Program-made: the position numbers and the translations under genes
In this document: positions 8,389 through 18,702 of the stretch, in pieces
How positions within the stretch are numbered: position 1 is the first letter of the stretch
How the letters are laid out: every line of letters begins with the position of its first letter
The notes under the pieces: model-generated
What the model saw: the letters and a program-made list of their open reading frames with translations, nothing else
Told to the model about the DNA's origin: nothing
The model's database searches: none
NCBI RefSeq assembly: GCF_003611475.1
Contig: NZ_RAXT01000012.1
Location: forward strand, 1-64,000
Direction of reading: 5' to 3'
DNA length: 64,000 nt
Source: Acinetobacter rongchengensis
GTDB taxonomy: Bacteria > Pseudomonadota > Gammaproteobacteria > Pseudomonadales > Moraxellaceae

Positions 8389-9834
8389 TTATTCTTCATC
8401 TTCATACTGGGCATAATACTCAGGTGACAAGTTACTAAAACGTGTATATTGCCCTTCGAAAGCTAAACGAACTGTACCAATTGGACCGTTACGTTGCTTA
8501 CCAATGATAATTTCTGCTGTTCCCGCTTCTTTTGATTCTTTGTTATAAACTTCATCACGGTAAATAAACATAATTAAATCGGCATCCTGCTCGATGGCAC
8601 CAGATTCACGTAAATCTGACATGACAGGGCGTTTGTTCGGGCGATTCTCTAGAGAACGGTTTAACTGAGAAAGTGCAATCACAGGGCACATCATTTCTTT
8701 TGCTAAAGCTTTGAGTGAGCGAGAAATTTCACCAATTTCACCTACACGGTTGTCACCCATACCAGGAACTTTCATCAATTGTAGGTAGTCAATCATGATG
8801 CAACCGAGTTTGCCACCATGTTGTTTGGCAATGCGTCGAGCACGTGCGCGTACTTCCGTGGGTGGAAGTGCTGAAGAATCATCAATATATAAATGTTTTT
8901 CTTGTAATTGCAGAATTGTGCCTGTGACTTTAGACCATTCATCGCCATCCAGCTTTCCAGAGCGCAAATGTCCTTGGTGCACTTTACCATAGGCAGAAAT
9001 CAAACGCATAGCGATCGAATCTGCGGGCATTTCCATGGAGAATACCAAAGCAGGTAAGTCACAGTTAAATAAAACACTTTCGACTAAATTCATGGCAAAA
9101 GTGGTTTTCCCCATCGATGGACGTGCTGCGACAATGATCATGTCACCTGCTTGCATCCCCGAGGTTTTGTTGTCCAGCTCCATAAAGCCAGTGGTTAAAC
9201 CTGTAATATTGCCATCAAGTTGAGAAAGTTCATTTAATTTATCAAAAACATCAGCAACAACAGAGGTAATCGGTTTTGGCCCTTGCGCTTTGGCATTGTT
9301 ATTATGTTGTTCTGCAATTGAGAAAATATTGGTTTCAGCAAGATCTAAAATCTCACTGACATCACGCCCTTTGGTGTCATAGGCATTTTGAAGAATTTCA
9401 TTGCTGACTTTAATCATGCTTCTGAGTGTTGAAAATTCTTTAATTTTCCCCGCATAAGTTTCAAGATTATAGAAACTTGATGGTGAATCTGCCATTAGCT
9501 GCATCAAATATTCTTCACCACCGATTGCATCGAGTAAGTTTTGTTTGATTAGCCAATCATTGACCAAGACAGCATCATAAGGTGAGTTCTCTTGTGCAAG
9601 TTTTTCAATTGCACGGAAAATGTATTTATGACGTGTCGCATAAAAATCATTTTCATTTAAAGTATCACTGACTTGTTCAAAAGATTCAGCAACGGTCATC
9701 AATGCAGCAAGTACAGCTTGTTCAATCGCCAAATTATGAGGAGGCGTACGAAATTCCTTTAACTGTGCATTTTCATTATTTTTTGCGTCAGCTTTAAAAG
9801 TATTTGTAGAAGCATTGGCAGTAGCCTGAGACAT
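8389..9834 (-). CDS. dnaB: Replicative DNA helicase DnaB
   Basis: The protein is 481 residues. The N-terminal domain (~30-135, PPHNLAIEQAVLAALM) binds primase; the RecA-like domain (~200-465) has Walker A ARPSMGKTTFAMN, Walker B CIMIDYLQLM and the SQLNRSLENRP loop. The hexamer moves 5'-3' on the lagging strand and opens the replication fork. An extra ~25-residue Asn/Ala-rich leader precedes the conserved start. No intein or insertion is seen. It reads the same way as the rpsF-rpsR-rplI operon but is separated from it by a terminator, so it should have its own promoter at 9835-9984. Confidence 0.97.
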   Translation of the reverse strand: MSQATANASTNTFKADAKNNENAQLKEFRTPPHNLAIEQAVLAALMTVAESFEQVSDTLNENDFYATRHKYIFRAIEKLAQENSPYDAVLVNDWLIKQNLLDAIGGEEYLMQLMADSPSSFYNLETYAGKIKEFSTLRSMIKVSNEILQNAYDTKGRDVSEILDLAETNIFSIAEQHNNNAKAQGPKPITSVVADVFDKLNELSQLDGNITGLTTGFMELDNKTSGMQAGDMIIVAARPSMGKTTFAMNLVESVLFNCDLPALVFSMEMPADSIAMRLISAYGKVHQGHLRSGKLDGDEWSKVTGTILQLQEKHLYIDDSSALPPTEVRARARRIAKQHGGKLGCIMIDYLQLMKVPGMGDNRVGEIGEISRSLKALAKEMMCPVIALSQLNRSLENRPNKRPVMSDLRESGAIEQDADLIMFIYRDEVYNKESKEAGTAEIIIGKQRNGPIGTVRLAFEGQYTRFSNLSPEYYAQYEDEE

Positions 9835-9984
9835 ATAAAACCTTGATTTTTAAATGTTGAGTAAAATAAAAACAATATTGATTAAACTTTACATCGATCT
9901 ATTTAAGTGTACAACAGAATGCGCAAGAAGGGCGTATTATTCAGGTGAAATAATAAAAACACAGCGAAAAGCTAAATCGTAAAG

Positions 9985-10018
9985 ATAAAAAAAGAGCATG
10001 CGATTGCATGCTCTTTTT
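9985..10018 (-). terminator. Terminator of the rpsF-rpsR-rplI operon
   Basis: The stem AAGAGCATG/CATGCTCTT with a short CGATTG loop is flanked by A and T runs. On the minus strand the T run follows directly, 12 bp after the rplI stop. Confidence 0.88.
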
Positions 10019-10029
10019 TGATGAAGAAA

Positions 10030-10476
10030 TTACTCAGATACGATAGTAACGAGAACTTCTGCAACAACATCATGATGCAATTGGATTGCGATGTTGAATT
10101 CACCAGTATGACGAAGCGCACCGTTCGGTAAACGAACTTCAGCACGGTCTACAGTAAGACCAGCATTCGTTAACGCGTCAGCGATGTCACGTGTACCGAT
10201 TGAACCGAATAGTTTACCTTCGTCACCAGCTTTAGCAGTGATTACGATGTTAACTTCGTTCAATTGGTCAGCACGTGCTTGAGCAGCAGCTAAAATTTCA
10301 GCTTCTTGCTTTTCAAGTTCCGCACGACGAGCTTCAAAAGCAGCAGTATTCGCTTCAGTCGCTGCAACTGCTTTACCTTGAGGGATAAGGAAGTTACGGC
10401 CGTAACCAGCTTTAACTGATACTTTATCGCCTAATTTACCAAGGTTTTTAATGCGTTGTAATAAAATAATATCCAC
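10030..10476 (-). CDS. rplI: 50S ribosomal protein L9
   Basis: The protein is 148 residues, the usual L9 length. It opens with [20 protein letters not shown] and the RNA-binding [13 protein letters not shown] motif, followed by the long connecting helix rich in Ala/Glu and the C-terminal domain. It binds 23S rRNA near L1. It is the last gene of rpsF-rpsR-rplI, 9 bp after rpsR. Confidence 0.98.
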   Translation of the reverse strand: MDIILLQRIKNLGKLGDKVSVKAGYGRNFLIPQGKAVAATEANTAAFEARRAELEKQEAEILAAAQARADQLNEVNIVITAKAGDEGKLFGSIGTRDIADALTNAGLTVDRAEVRLPNGALRHTGEFNIAIQLHHDVVAEVLVTIVSE

Positions 10477-10485
10477 GGCTCAACC

Positions 10486-10713
10486 TCACTTATGATTGTC
10501 AGTGTAAGGAATCAATGCTAAATAGCGAGCTTGCTTGATCGCAAGTGCTAATTGGCGTTGATAACGAGCTTTAGTACCTGTAATACGGCTAGGAACGATC
10601 TTGCCATTTTCAGTGATGTACTGTTTTAAAGTGTCGATATCTTTGTAGTCGATGTACGTAACGTTCTCAGCTGTAAAGCGGCAGAACTTGCGACGACGGT
10701 AAAAACGTGCCAT
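10486..10713 (-). CDS. rpsR: 30S ribosomal protein S18
   Basis: The protein is 75 residues. It begins [18 protein letters not shown] and ends with KYQ-type basic helices ([21 protein letters not shown]). S18 pairs with S6 on the 30S platform. It keeps the single Cys in RRRKFCRF and lacks the multi-Cys zinc motif of some S18 forms. The ribosome site AAGGAGAAC is clear. Confidence 0.98.
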   Translation of the reverse strand: MARFYRRRKFCRFTAENVTYIDYKDIDTLKQYITENGKIVPSRITGTKARYQRQLALAIKQARYLALIPYTDNHK

Positions 10714-10724
10714 TGATGTTCTCC

Positions 10725-11111
10725 TTAAGCTTCAGCAGAGTCTTGAGCGTGTTGTGCTTCTTCACGCTGTGCTTTACGCGCGCGTTTTTCTTCAGCACTT
10801 TTCGCCAATAATGACTCTTCAGTGATCGCGTTTTCACGACGAATAATAACGTTACGAAGGATTGCATCGTTATAACGGAACAATTCTTCTAATTCATTAA
10901 GCGTAGTTTGGTTACATTCAATGTTCATTAAAATGTAGTGCGCTTTGTGAATTTTGTTAATTGGGTATGCCAATTGGCGACGGCCCCAATCTTCAAGACG
11001 GTGAATTTGACCTTCAGCATCTTTAATGTGAGAGATATAGCGTTCTACCATACCTACCACTTGATCGCTTTGGTCTGGGTGTACCAGAATTACGATTTCG
11101 TAGTGACGCAT
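10725..11111 (-). CDS. rpsF: 30S ribosomal protein S6
   Basis: The protein is 128 residues. [18 protein letters not shown] and [11 protein letters not shown] are diagnostic. The C-terminal ~25 residues are an Ala/Glu/Arg-rich tail beyond the globular domain, as is common in gammaproteobacteria. It is first in the operon, behind the ribosome site AAGGAG and a ~130-nt leader that holds a large hairpin. Confidence 0.98.
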   Translation of the reverse strand: MRHYEIVILVHPDQSDQVVGMVERYISHIKDAEGQIHRLEDWGRRQLAYPINKIHKAHYILMNIECNQTTLNELEELFRYNDAILRNVIIRRENAITEESLLAKSAEEKRARKAQREEAQHAQDSAEA

Positions 11112-11181
11112 TGTCAGCTCCTTACGGTTTATGCAGCCCCAATCTATTTAATTCGTTAAAGAAAAGATCGAAGCAAGGAGT

Positions 11182-11218
11182 CACAATCAACGTTAACTTA
11201 AACAGTTAACAGATTGTG
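11182..11218 (-). promoter_or_regulatory. Large hairpin in the rpsF leader RNA
   Basis: The arms CACAATC/GATTGTG and GTTAAC/GTTAAC form an interrupted stem of about 13 bp around a TTAAACA-type loop. It lies ~70 bp upstream of the rpsF ATG, between promoter and start. Many bacteria control this operon by S6:S18 binding to the leader; whether this hairpin takes part is inference. Confidence 0.5.
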
Positions 11219-11239
11219 TCGCAAAAATTGCGAGCGCCT

Positions 11240-11268
11240 ATTATAGGAAAGTTTAGCCATAAACACAA
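11240..11268 (-). promoter_or_regulatory. Sigma-70-type promoter of rpsF operon
   Basis: On the minus strand, TTGTGT (11263-11268) and a perfect TATAAT (11240-11245) are separated by exactly 17 bp. The predicted transcript would start near 11232 and carry the leader hairpin. Confidence 0.7.
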
Positions 11269-11362
11269 TTTAATATTCAAATATTTATCGGTGAATCTAT
11301 ACAATGACTTTTACAGATTCACGACAGAATAGGATTGAGCGAATCACTAAATTAAGATCAAG

Positions 11363-11878
11363 ATGAATACAAATAATATCTGGAATTTCACCATGCTCAA
11401 TTACAGTACAGAAAAACTCGAAACGATTGAAAGTTATATTGAAAATCCAACATCAGATTTTTATTATGATGTTTTTGATGGTCGTTATGACATCGTTATG
11501 GTTGTGGATTGGAAAGAGGACGATGAGGAAATTATTGGTTATTGTGAAAATATTTTAGAAACAGGGCACTTATCTGCTGAAATTGAAGATGTAGATAATC
11601 AGCAAGGTTTTACCATTACGATTCATTATGCAGATAAATCTTTAGTCATCCCTTATCAAGGGGAAGGTGCAGATCGAGATACCACATTGTTTGCCTTGAA
11701 TGAAATTTTGCAACCTGATTATGAAATTCGCTTTTGTAAAGTATCTGATGGTTCAGATACCTTAGATTTTATTCCGCTTCCGAAAATTCTATGGCATCGT
11801 TTAGATATGAAATATGCAGGGAAAATGGATGAGCTATTTGAACGATTTACAGAGAATTCAGTGTTCTTTGGTGATTAA
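11363..11878 (+). CDS. Uncharacterised acidic protein, 171 residues
   Basis: I do not recognise a family. The protein is soluble-looking and acidic (WKEDDEEIIGY, AEIEDVDNQQ), rich in Tyr/Asp, with mixed alpha/beta character and no signal peptide or membrane segment. The ribosome site before the ATG at 11363 is weak (AAGATCAAG). The gene stands alone between the rpsF promoter and the convergent DUF3142 gene. Codon use resembles its neighbours, so it looks like a native gene. Confidence 0.7.
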   Translation: MNTNNIWNFTMLNYSTEKLETIESYIENPTSDFYYDVFDGRYDIVMVVDWKEDDEEIIGYCENILETGHLSAEIEDVDNQQGFTITIHYADKSLVIPYQGEGADRDTTLFALNEILQPDYEIRFCKVSDGSDTLDFIPLPKILWHRLDMKYAGKMDELFERFTENSVFFGD

Positions 11879-11896
11879 GTGTATAATTAAAAAGCA

Positions 11897-12643
11897 TTAT
11901 TTTCGCAATAAGAAAACTACATAACCTTTAAAATTTGGATCGGTGTCAAACTTAAGTTGCCGATCCCATTCACCATGTTGTACCAAGCCTATTTTGTAGG
12001 GTAGTTTCATTGCTGAAACTTTTCTTAAATACATGTGATAGTGAGGAATAGTCGTAGAACCTTGATAGGTTTGAATGACCATTTCATTAATATTTTCACG
12101 AAATAGCCTCAGTGTTTCTTTATTTTGAATATTCGTCCAGTCCATTAAACTGGTGATACTGAGTTGATATTGCTGTGGAAGCTGTTTTCTAAGTTGTTGT
12201 AAAAATAAGCCATATTCATGAAGATTTTTTGTTCTTGCATCGAAATCTATTTGGATCCCTTGAATATGATTACCTGAGTTTTCCCATTGTAGAACACGCT
12301 TTAGAATTTTATCCAATTCGTGGTGTTGCCAATTCAAGTGGTGATTGCGAAAGACTAACCATACTTTTTGATGTGGAATGTTTAGTACTGAAACACCTTG
12401 AGGCATCAGAATGGATTGTTTTGAAGCTTTATCAATTCTAATTTCGCCTTGTAAAACATAAACGTGTTTGGCTTTGTTTAAATAGGGTGCAGATTTAATC
12501 TCCCCCCAAATCCAAAAGGCATCATAGTCATTGGCATCTATGTGATATGAAGATGATGATGCAGCAGATTGGCTCGGTTGACAGGCAATTAAGCTCAACA
12601 TACAACTGGTAGCAATTAGAGCCGAACAAATCTGCTTAAACAT
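11897..12643 (-). CDS. DUF3142 lipoprotein
   Basis: The protein is 248 residues from the ATG at 12643 (the codon before it is TTG). An N-terminal signal ends in a lipobox-like LSLIAC, so it is probably lipid-anchored. The mature part shows DUF3142 features: AFWIWGEIK, VYVLQGEI, IQGIQIDFDARTKNL, SITSLMDW and MVIQTYQG, resembling a TIM-barrel glycosidase-like fold. Its substrate is unknown. It follows the 700-residue exported protein gene by only a few bp and is surely co-transcribed with it. Confidence 0.82.
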   Translation of the reverse strand: MFKQICSALIATSCMLSLIACQPSQSAASSSSYHIDANDYDAFWIWGEIKSAPYLNKAKHVYVLQGEIRIDKASKQSILMPQGVSVLNIPHQKVWLVFRNHHLNWQHHELDKILKRVLQWENSGNHIQGIQIDFDARTKNLHEYGLFLQQLRKQLPQQYQLSITSLMDWTNIQNKETLRLFRENINEMVIQTYQGSTTIPHYHMYLRKVSAMKLPYKIGLVQHGEWDRQLKFDTDPNFKGYVVFLLRK

Positions 12644-12650
12644 CAATGGA

Positions 12651-14753
12651 TCACCAGTAATACTTTAAAGATTTTGCCCAAGTTGTATTTGGGTAATCAC
12701 TTTTTATTTGGTCATACCATTGTTTACGCACGCTTTTTGCAACCTCTTGGTCAGCACAATCATTAATGCCACTTGGTGAATAACACATGATTGCACGATA
12801 AAGTGCATAAGCCTGTAAATCACCTTTAGGGCCTGATTTAATTAAGCGCTTATAAACTTCCCCACGAGTAAATGGTTTACCTTGAAATGAGCTCAGGTCA
12901 TTCTCTTCATTGAGTTGGTAGGGGAGCCCATAATGTGGACTACGAACGTATTCACCCATACAGATATTCAATAAAGGATCTGACGGAGACTTTTCTAATT
13001 GTCCAGTCAGTGTTGCCAAGTCTGAGCATTTGAGTTGTGTCGTGATAGTTGAACCATTCCAAATAAAATCTGCAAATGGTGGTTTGTTCTTCAGTTTTTC
13101 TGCACCTTCATAGTTTTTATATTGTGCTGCATCTTTCGGTAAATATTTATAATATTGATTAAATAACGCATAATTTTTATGCGCTAAAGATTTGTTGAGT
13201 AAGGTATAAATAGCAGCTTGCTTTTGATCAAGATTGGCCTCGTTACTTTGTATGATCTTTTGTAAAGATGCTTCATTGGCTTTGGAAATGATAAAGCGTT
13301 TTTGTAAATTGATTTGTTTGATGGTTAGATTTTTACCAATAAAGGCATTGACCTCTTGTTTAGAATTGAGATGATTTGACAGCGCAGTTTCAAACAAACC
13401 GCGTTGGTAGTTATTTTTTGATTTACTGAGCCATTGTGACCAATATTGTTCAGCTTGAGCTGGATTATTTTTTTCTAAAATTTGCCCTTTCAAAAAGACC
13501 TGACTGAGTTGTAGATAGTTATTGGCGGAAGAAATGTCTTTTGGTAAGTAATTTAAAGCTTCTTGAGTTTTGTTTTGAACATAAAAAAGATGTACAGCTT
13601 GTAAATATTGAAATAACTCAGCGTGGTTTTTGAAAATATCTTTTTGTGCACTCAACTGTGCCCAAGTGATTGGTTTATCGTTTTCCGATGATGATTCACG
13701 CATTTGCATCAAATCATAAGTTGCTAAAAAGAAAGGATCTTTTAAATGTTTTACATTGAAGTATTGGCTACCAAATACACGGCGGTCTATTTCCGCAGGG
13801 ATTTGATTTATTTCTAAATTATAGTATTTAGATTGAGGATTTTGTATTTGCCATACAATTTCATTGACCAGTAAATCTTGACGACCTGTGAGCCAAAAAC
13901 CACGGCGCATGTAGCCACGTGCGCTAGCCGCGTATTGGCCATTTGGATAAATTTTTAAATAACTGGTGATATTGTCTAGGAATTGCTTTAGAAGATTTTG
14001 ATTGATTTTATCTAAATCTACATCGCCATACTGATTTGTCCCCGTCGCATAAGCCATATTTAAACTTGAACGAATGAGCATATATTGAGAGGTTTCTTTT
14101 AACCATGCGTCATCAACAGTACTTAATACTGAATATATCTTAGTTGCTGTAGAAAGGTTAGTATTGTAAAAAGCAATAGTTGCATTTAAGTAAGATGCGT
14201 ATTGGCGAGCAGTAGTTGACCATTGCGAGTCAACAGACAGTAGTGGAATTTTATGATTGCATTCAGAAATTTTCTTACGTTCTGCGATGAGGCTTTGTTT
14301 TTCTTGAGCAGAAAGATTTTTATTATTTTTGACTTGCTCGATAAAACTGATTTGTCCACTCGCTAAAGTTGCGCAACGTTCATCATAATAACCCTCAGTT
14401 TCTTTAAATTGTGTACGGTTATTTGTGATTTTATTTTCAGCCATGCTGGTTAAGGTTGTGGAATCAAACGGTACAGTCGCATAAGTTGAATCCCACAAGT
14501 TTAAATCGCCTTGGTACGGTTTAATCTTGGCTAAACCAAGGTCACTGAGCAATAAAATCATATTGCTATGATTATCATTGGCAGGGACGAATACAGGTAA
14601 ATTACTACAGTCAGAATATACTTTACCTTGCATGCTAAAGTCAGGATTACAGATATCTTCAACTCCTGCATGTGTAGCTGAGCTATATGAAAATAAAGGT
14701 AAAGCAGAACTGAATAATACGGTATAGAGGAAAGATTTTTTAGATATCATCAT
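12651..14753 (-). CDS. Large exported protein of unknown function, partner of DUF3142 gene
   Basis: The protein is 700 residues with a signal peptide (hydrophobic core LYTVLFSSALPLFSYSS, likely cut after THA). The rest is largely helical with repeated Tyr/Leu/Gln-rich helical pairs that look like TPR- or Sel1-like repeats (for example ALNYLPKDISSANNYLQLSQ), and at least six Cys. There are no recognisable catalytic motifs. The tight pairing with the DUF3142 lipoprotein gene suggests a shared envelope role. The function is unknown. Confidence 0.78.
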   Translation of the reverse strand: MMISKKSFLYTVLFSSALPLFSYSSATHAGVEDICNPDFSMQGKVYSDCSNLPVFVPANDNHSNMILLLSDLGLAKIKPYQGDLNLWDSTYATVPFDSTTLTSMAENKITNNRTQFKETEGYYDERCATLASGQISFIEQVKNNKNLSAQEKQSLIAERKKISECNHKIPLLSVDSQWSTTARQYASYLNATIAFYNTNLSTATKIYSVLSTVDDAWLKETSQYMLIRSSLNMAYATGTNQYGDVDLDKINQNLLKQFLDNITSYLKIYPNGQYAASARGYMRRGFWLTGRQDLLVNEIVWQIQNPQSKYYNLEINQIPAEIDRRVFGSQYFNVKHLKDPFFLATYDLMQMRESSSENDKPITWAQLSAQKDIFKNHAELFQYLQAVHLFYVQNKTQEALNYLPKDISSANNYLQLSQVFLKGQILEKNNPAQAEQYWSQWLSKSKNNYQRGLFETALSNHLNSKQEVNAFIGKNLTIKQINLQKRFIISKANEASLQKIIQSNEANLDQKQAAIYTLLNKSLAHKNYALFNQYYKYLPKDAAQYKNYEGAEKLKNKPPFADFIWNGSTITTQLKCSDLATLTGQLEKSPSDPLLNICMGEYVRSPHYGLPYQLNEENDLSSFQGKPFTRGEVYKRLIKSGPKGDLQAYALYRAIMCYSPSGINDCADQEVAKSVRKQWYDQIKSDYPNTTWAKSLKYYW

Positions 14754-14844
14754 GGGCTTAAAATTTGTAATTCTTAGTTAGATGATAACAAGGGAATGCA
14801 ATGAGAAAAATAGAAAACAACAATTAAAGTAAAGAAATTGAGAA

Positions 14845-14874
14845 AGAAAAAAGATAGAGTTGAACTCTATCTTT
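14845..14874 (-). terminator. Terminator of the cyo operon
   Basis: A perfect 11-bp stem AAAGATAGAGT/ACTCTATCTTT with TGA loop is followed by a T-rich run on the minus strand. The stem begins directly at the cyoE stop codon, with no spacer. Confidence 0.85.
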
Positions 14875-15753
14875 TTAGAAAAGCGGTAAATGTGGTGCAG
14901 GGGAGATGTAGCTAAAACTAAAGCTAAAACTTAAAGCGGTAATTAAAATTACAGAATATAAGAAATATTTTTTCGCCCAAAGCTGGTCATTTTCTGCTTT
15001 AAAACCAATGATAGACAAATACACCCAGTAGGCACATAGAGCATTAAAGGTAATTAAGAAGAAAATATTGGTATAGCCAAAGCAATATAAGCCATTTAAC
15101 ACTGCGGCAAATAACAACACATAAATTAAACTTTCAACTTTTGTGCGATATATAGAGCGTGCAACAGGTAAAATTGGAATATTCGCATTTTTATAATCAT
15201 CAAAGCGATAGACTGCAATTCCCCAAGAATGCGGCATTTGCCAAAGTGCATAAGCTAAAAAAAGCAATAATGCAGCAACATCAAACTCATGAGAAACAGC
15301 GGTATAACCAATGACAGGAGGGCTTGCGCCAGAAATACTACCAATTACTGTTTGGTGAATGGTGGTACGTTTACTCCAAAGACTATAAAAAATGACATAA
15401 ACCACAAAACCGAGTACTGCAAAGCCAAAAGCGTAGGCGTTGACAAAAAACCACAACAAGGCAAAGCCAATTAAACCCAATACTGCAGAGAAAATTAAAG
15501 CAACTGTAGGATGAATGGTTTTTTTGACAAGGGCACGATTCATTGTGCGTTGCATTTTTTGGTCAATGTCTTGGTCAATGACATTGTTGACAACACAACC
15601 TGAAGCAACCACAAGTGTTGTTCCAAGAAGGGTAATGAGAAGCAATAGGAAATCTACTGAACCTTGAGCGGCTAAGAAAAAGCCGCCCAAAGTGGTAACG
15701 AAGTTACCGAAGAGAATTCCTGGTTTAGTCAGGAATAGATATTTCTTCAACAT
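14875..15753 (-). CDS. cyoE: Protoheme IX farnesyltransferase (heme O synthase)
   Basis: The protein is 292 residues and a membrane protein with about nine helices. The prenyl-diphosphate site is visible as NNVIDQDIDQKMQRT (DxxxDxxxxRT) and a second Asp-rich loop RFDDYKNANIPILP. It adds a farnesyl group to heme b to make the heme o used by CyoB. It is the last gene of cyoABCDE, 6 bp after cyoD. Confidence 0.96.
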   Translation of the reverse strand: MLKKYLFLTKPGILFGNFVTTLGGFFLAAQGSVDFLLLLITLLGTTLVVASGCVVNNVIDQDIDQKMQRTMNRALVKKTIHPTVALIFSAVLGLIGFALLWFFVNAYAFGFAVLGFVVYVIFYSLWSKRTTIHQTVIGSISGASPPVIGYTAVSHEFDVAALLLFLAYALWQMPHSWGIAVYRFDDYKNANIPILPVARSIYRTKVESLIYVLLFAAVLNGLYCFGYTNIFFLITFNALCAYWVYLSIIGFKAENDQLWAKKYFLYSVILITALSFSFSFSYISPAPHLPLF

Positions 15754-15759
15754 GACACC

Positions 15760-16083
15760 CTAGAGCATCATGTTTGAATGTAAGTAGTTCATGATCCAAA
15801 CAGAACCAATTAGAAGGATTGCAATGGTCAGAATCGTATAGATAAAAGCAATCACATTCCAACGCTGTTCAGAAGATGAGTTCATGTGCAAGAAGAATAC
15901 CAATTGAACAAGAACCTGAGCAATCGCAGTAATTGCAATCGTTGCAACAACTACACCGCCAGTCATTCCGCTCATCACCATCCCGAACGGGATGATGGTG
16001 AGTAAAACAGAAAGAATAAAACCAATTGTGTATTGCTTGATATTACCGTGCGATGCACCAGCAGCATTATGATCATGACTCAT
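15760..16083 (-). CDS. cyoD: Cytochrome o ubiquinol oxidase subunit IV
   Basis: The protein is 107 residues from the ATG at 16083, which overlaps the cyoC stop by 1 bp (TAATG); the longer open frame upstream lies within cyoC. There are three transmembrane helices after a His-rich start ([13 protein letters not shown]), as in the CyoD family (QVLVQLVFFLHM, SVWIMNYL). It is a small accessory subunit that helps assemble the CyoB copper/heme centre. Confidence 0.95.
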   Translation of the reverse strand: MSHDHNAAGASHGNIKQYTIGFILSVLLTIIPFGMVMSGMTGGVVVATIAITAIAQVLVQLVFFLHMNSSSEQRWNVIAFIYTILTIAILLIGSVWIMNYLHSNMML

Positions 16084-16703
16084 TATAAAGCTCCCAGTAA
16101 ATAAACGACGCTGAATACACAGATCCAAACGATGTCTAGGAAGTGCCAGAACAAGCTTAAGCATGCAAGACGGCGAGTGTTAGGAAGAGTCAAACCATAT
16201 TTCTTGATTTGAATCATCAACACGATCATCCATACGAGACCAGAAGTTACGTGAATACCATGCGTACCAACTAAAGTGAAGAACGCAGATAAGAACGCAC
16301 TGTGGCTAGGACCATGACCAGCGTGAACTAAATGATTGAACTCATAAAGTTCCATACCAATAAATGTAGCACCGAAGAGCCATGTGATCACTAACCACAA
16401 TAGAACTTGATTTACATTTTTCTTGTATGAAGCAAGAACCGCAAAACCAAAAGTTACAGAAGAGATCAAGAGAGCAAAGGTTTCAACAAGTACGAAACCT
16501 AAAGACTCACCGAATAACTCTTTTGGACTTGGAGTACCAGGCGGAATATGACTGCTTAATACAGCGAACGCGATGAAGAGTGTACCGAATAAAATCAAGT
16601 CACTCATCAAGTAAGTCCAAAAACCAAAGACGGTGATGTCTGTATCATCGTGATGATGATGCTCGTCGTGTCCGTGGTTGTCGTGATGAAGTACTTCAGT
16701 CAT
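16083..16703 (-). CDS. cyoC: Cytochrome o ubiquinol oxidase subunit III
   Basis: The protein is 206 residues with five membrane helices. A His/Asp-rich N-terminus ([15 protein letters not shown]) precedes [18 protein letters not shown], and [14 protein letters not shown] and [13 protein letters not shown] are typical of heme-copper oxidase subunit III. The His-rich leader could bind metal, but no such function is established. It starts 4 bp after cyoB. Confidence 0.96.
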   Translation of the reverse strand: MTEVLHHDNHGHDEHHHHDDTDITVFGFWTYLMSDLILFGTLFIAFAVLSSHIPPGTPSPKELFGESLGFVLVETFALLISSVTFGFAVLASYKKNVNQVLLWLVITWLFGATFIGMELYEFNHLVHAGHGPSHSAFLSAFFTLVGTHGIHVTSGLVWMIVLMIQIKKYGLTLPNTRRLACLSLFWHFLDIVWICVFSVVYLLGAL

Positions 16704-16707
16704 GTCT

Positions 16708-18699
16708 TTAGTCCTTCTTCAAGTATTTTTCAAGTAAAGCATAACGCTCGTTTTCGATACGTTCTACTTCGGCAGCAGGGACATAGTAATCCACTTTTTT
16801 AGTGAATGAACTTACGATGAAGCTAATTACAGCTGCAAGGAAAGTTACCACAACAAGCCACCAAACATGCCAAATTAAAGCGAAGCCCATAACAGTAATG
16901 AACATTGCAATGACAAAGCCAGCAGCACGGTCAGTTGGCATATGAATGTCTTCATATTTCGCAGGACGTGCATACGCTACACCATTTTCTTTGTCATTCC
17001 AGAAACTATCAATACCATTGATTTTTGGAATTTCAGCAAAGTTATAAAATGGAGCCGGAGATGAAGTTGACCATTCAAGGACACGACCATCCCAAGGATC
17101 GCCAGTGTGGTCCATGTTTTCATTGCGTTGTAGGTAACCTACGACGACTTGCATGATGAAACATGCAATACCGATTGCAACAAGAACAGCACCAAATAAT
17201 GCGATTGCAAGGTATGGATCCCATTCTGGGTTGTCATAAGTATTCAAACGACGTGTCATACCCATGAAACCAAGGATATATAACGGCATGAATGCAAAAT
17301 AGAAACCGAAGAACCAGAACCAGAAAGACGCTTTGCCCCAAGTCTCATTTAACTTCCAACCAAACATTTTCGGCCAGTAGAAAGTGATACCTGCAAATAG
17401 ACCAAATACTACACCACCAATAATAACGTTATGGAAGTGAGCAATAAGGAATAAAGAGTTATGAACAAGGAAATCCGCTGGTGGAACAGCCATCAATACA
17501 CCTGTTAAACCACCGATACCGAAAGTCACAAGGAAACCTAGTGTCCAGTACATAGGTGATGTAAAGGTAATACGACCCTTATACATGGTGAATAACCATG
17601 AGAAGATCTTCACACCTGTTGGGATCGCGATGATCATTGTCATGATACCGAAGAAGGCATTGACATTTGCGCCTGCACCCATCGTAAAGAAGTGGTGAAG
17701 CCATACAACGAATGAAAGAACTGTAATCGCAACAGTCGCGTATACCATTGATTTGTAACCAAACAATGTTTTACGAGAGAATGTTGAAACGATTTCTGAG
17801 TAAAGACCAAATGCAGGCAATACCAAGATATATACTTCAGGGTGACCCCATGTCCAAATCAAGTTCACATAAAGCATTGGGCTACCGCCAAGCTCATTGG
17901 TGAAGAAGTGGAAACCGAAGTAACGGTCAAGGGTTAACATTGCAATTGTTGCAGTCAATACTGGGAATGCCGCGATGATTAATACAGCTGTACAAAGTGC
18001 AGTCCATGTAAAAATCGGCATGTCCATCAGTTTCATACCTGGTGCACGCATTTTAATGATGGTAACAAAGAAGTTAACACCCGTTAAAAGCGTACCTAGG
18101 CCTGAAATCTGTAGTGCCCAAATATAGTAGTCAACACCAACACCAGGAGAATACTGAATGCCTGAAAGAGGAGGGTAAGCCATCCAACCAGTCGCAGCAA
18201 ATTCACCCAATACAAGTGAAGCCATCATCAGACCTGCAGCGCCAGCAAATAACCAGAAGCTCACAGAGTTTAATAATGGGAATGCAACATCTCGTGCACC
18301 AATTTGAAGAGGTACAGTGATGTTCATCATACCTACAACAAGACCCATTGCTACGAAGAAGATCATGATTACACCATGTGCGGTGAAGATCTGATCGTAG
18401 TGGTCAGGATGTAAGTAACCTTCACCGCCACCTTTTGCAAGGAACAGTTGAAGACGCATCATGATTGCATCGGCGAAACCACGTAATAACATGATGACTG
18501 ATACAAAAATGTACATGATACCAATTTTTTTATGGTCTACAGATTTGAACCATACATTCCAAAGGTAGCCCCATTTTTTAAAATAGGTGATACCACCAAT
18601 AACTGCAATTGCACCAAGAGCCATAATAACCATGGTCACAAGTACAATAGGCTCTTTAGGGATCGCATCCCAGTTGAGTTTACCTAATAACAAAGACAT
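16708..18699 (-). CDS. cyoB: Cytochrome o ubiquinol oxidase subunit I
   Basis: The protein is 663 residues with about 15 membrane helices. It carries the catalytic centre: [10 protein letters not shown] (low-spin heme ligand), [17 protein letters not shown] (CuB His and the cross-linked Tyr), WLHHFFTMG (CuB His pair) and [11 protein letters not shown] (heme ligands). It reduces O2 to water with electrons from ubiquinol and pumps protons. Length equals the E. coli subunit. It starts 3 bp after cyoA. Confidence 0.98.
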   Translation of the reverse strand: MSLLLGKLNWDAIPKEPIVLVTMVIMALGAIAVIGGITYFKKWGYLWNVWFKSVDHKKIGIMYIFVSVIMLLRGFADAIMMRLQLFLAKGGGEGYLHPDHYDQIFTAHGVIMIFFVAMGLVVGMMNITVPLQIGARDVAFPLLNSVSFWLFAGAAGLMMASLVLGEFAATGWMAYPPLSGIQYSPGVGVDYYIWALQISGLGTLLTGVNFFVTIIKMRAPGMKLMDMPIFTWTALCTAVLIIAAFPVLTATIAMLTLDRYFGFHFFTNELGGSPMLYVNLIWTWGHPEVYILVLPAFGLYSEIVSTFSRKTLFGYKSMVYATVAITVLSFVVWLHHFFTMGAGANVNAFFGIMTMIIAIPTGVKIFSWLFTMYKGRITFTSPMYWTLGFLVTFGIGGLTGVLMAVPPADFLVHNSLFLIAHFHNVIIGGVVFGLFAGITFYWPKMFGWKLNETWGKASFWFWFFGFYFAFMPLYILGFMGMTRRLNTYDNPEWDPYLAIALFGAVLVAIGIACFIMQVVVGYLQRNENMDHTGDPWDGRVLEWSTSSPAPFYNFAEIPKINGIDSFWNDKENGVAYARPAKYEDIHMPTDRAAGFVIAMFITVMGFALIWHVWWLVVVTFLAAVISFIVSSFTKKVDYYVPAAEVERIENERYALLEKYLKKD

Positions 18700-18702
18700 G
18701 TC

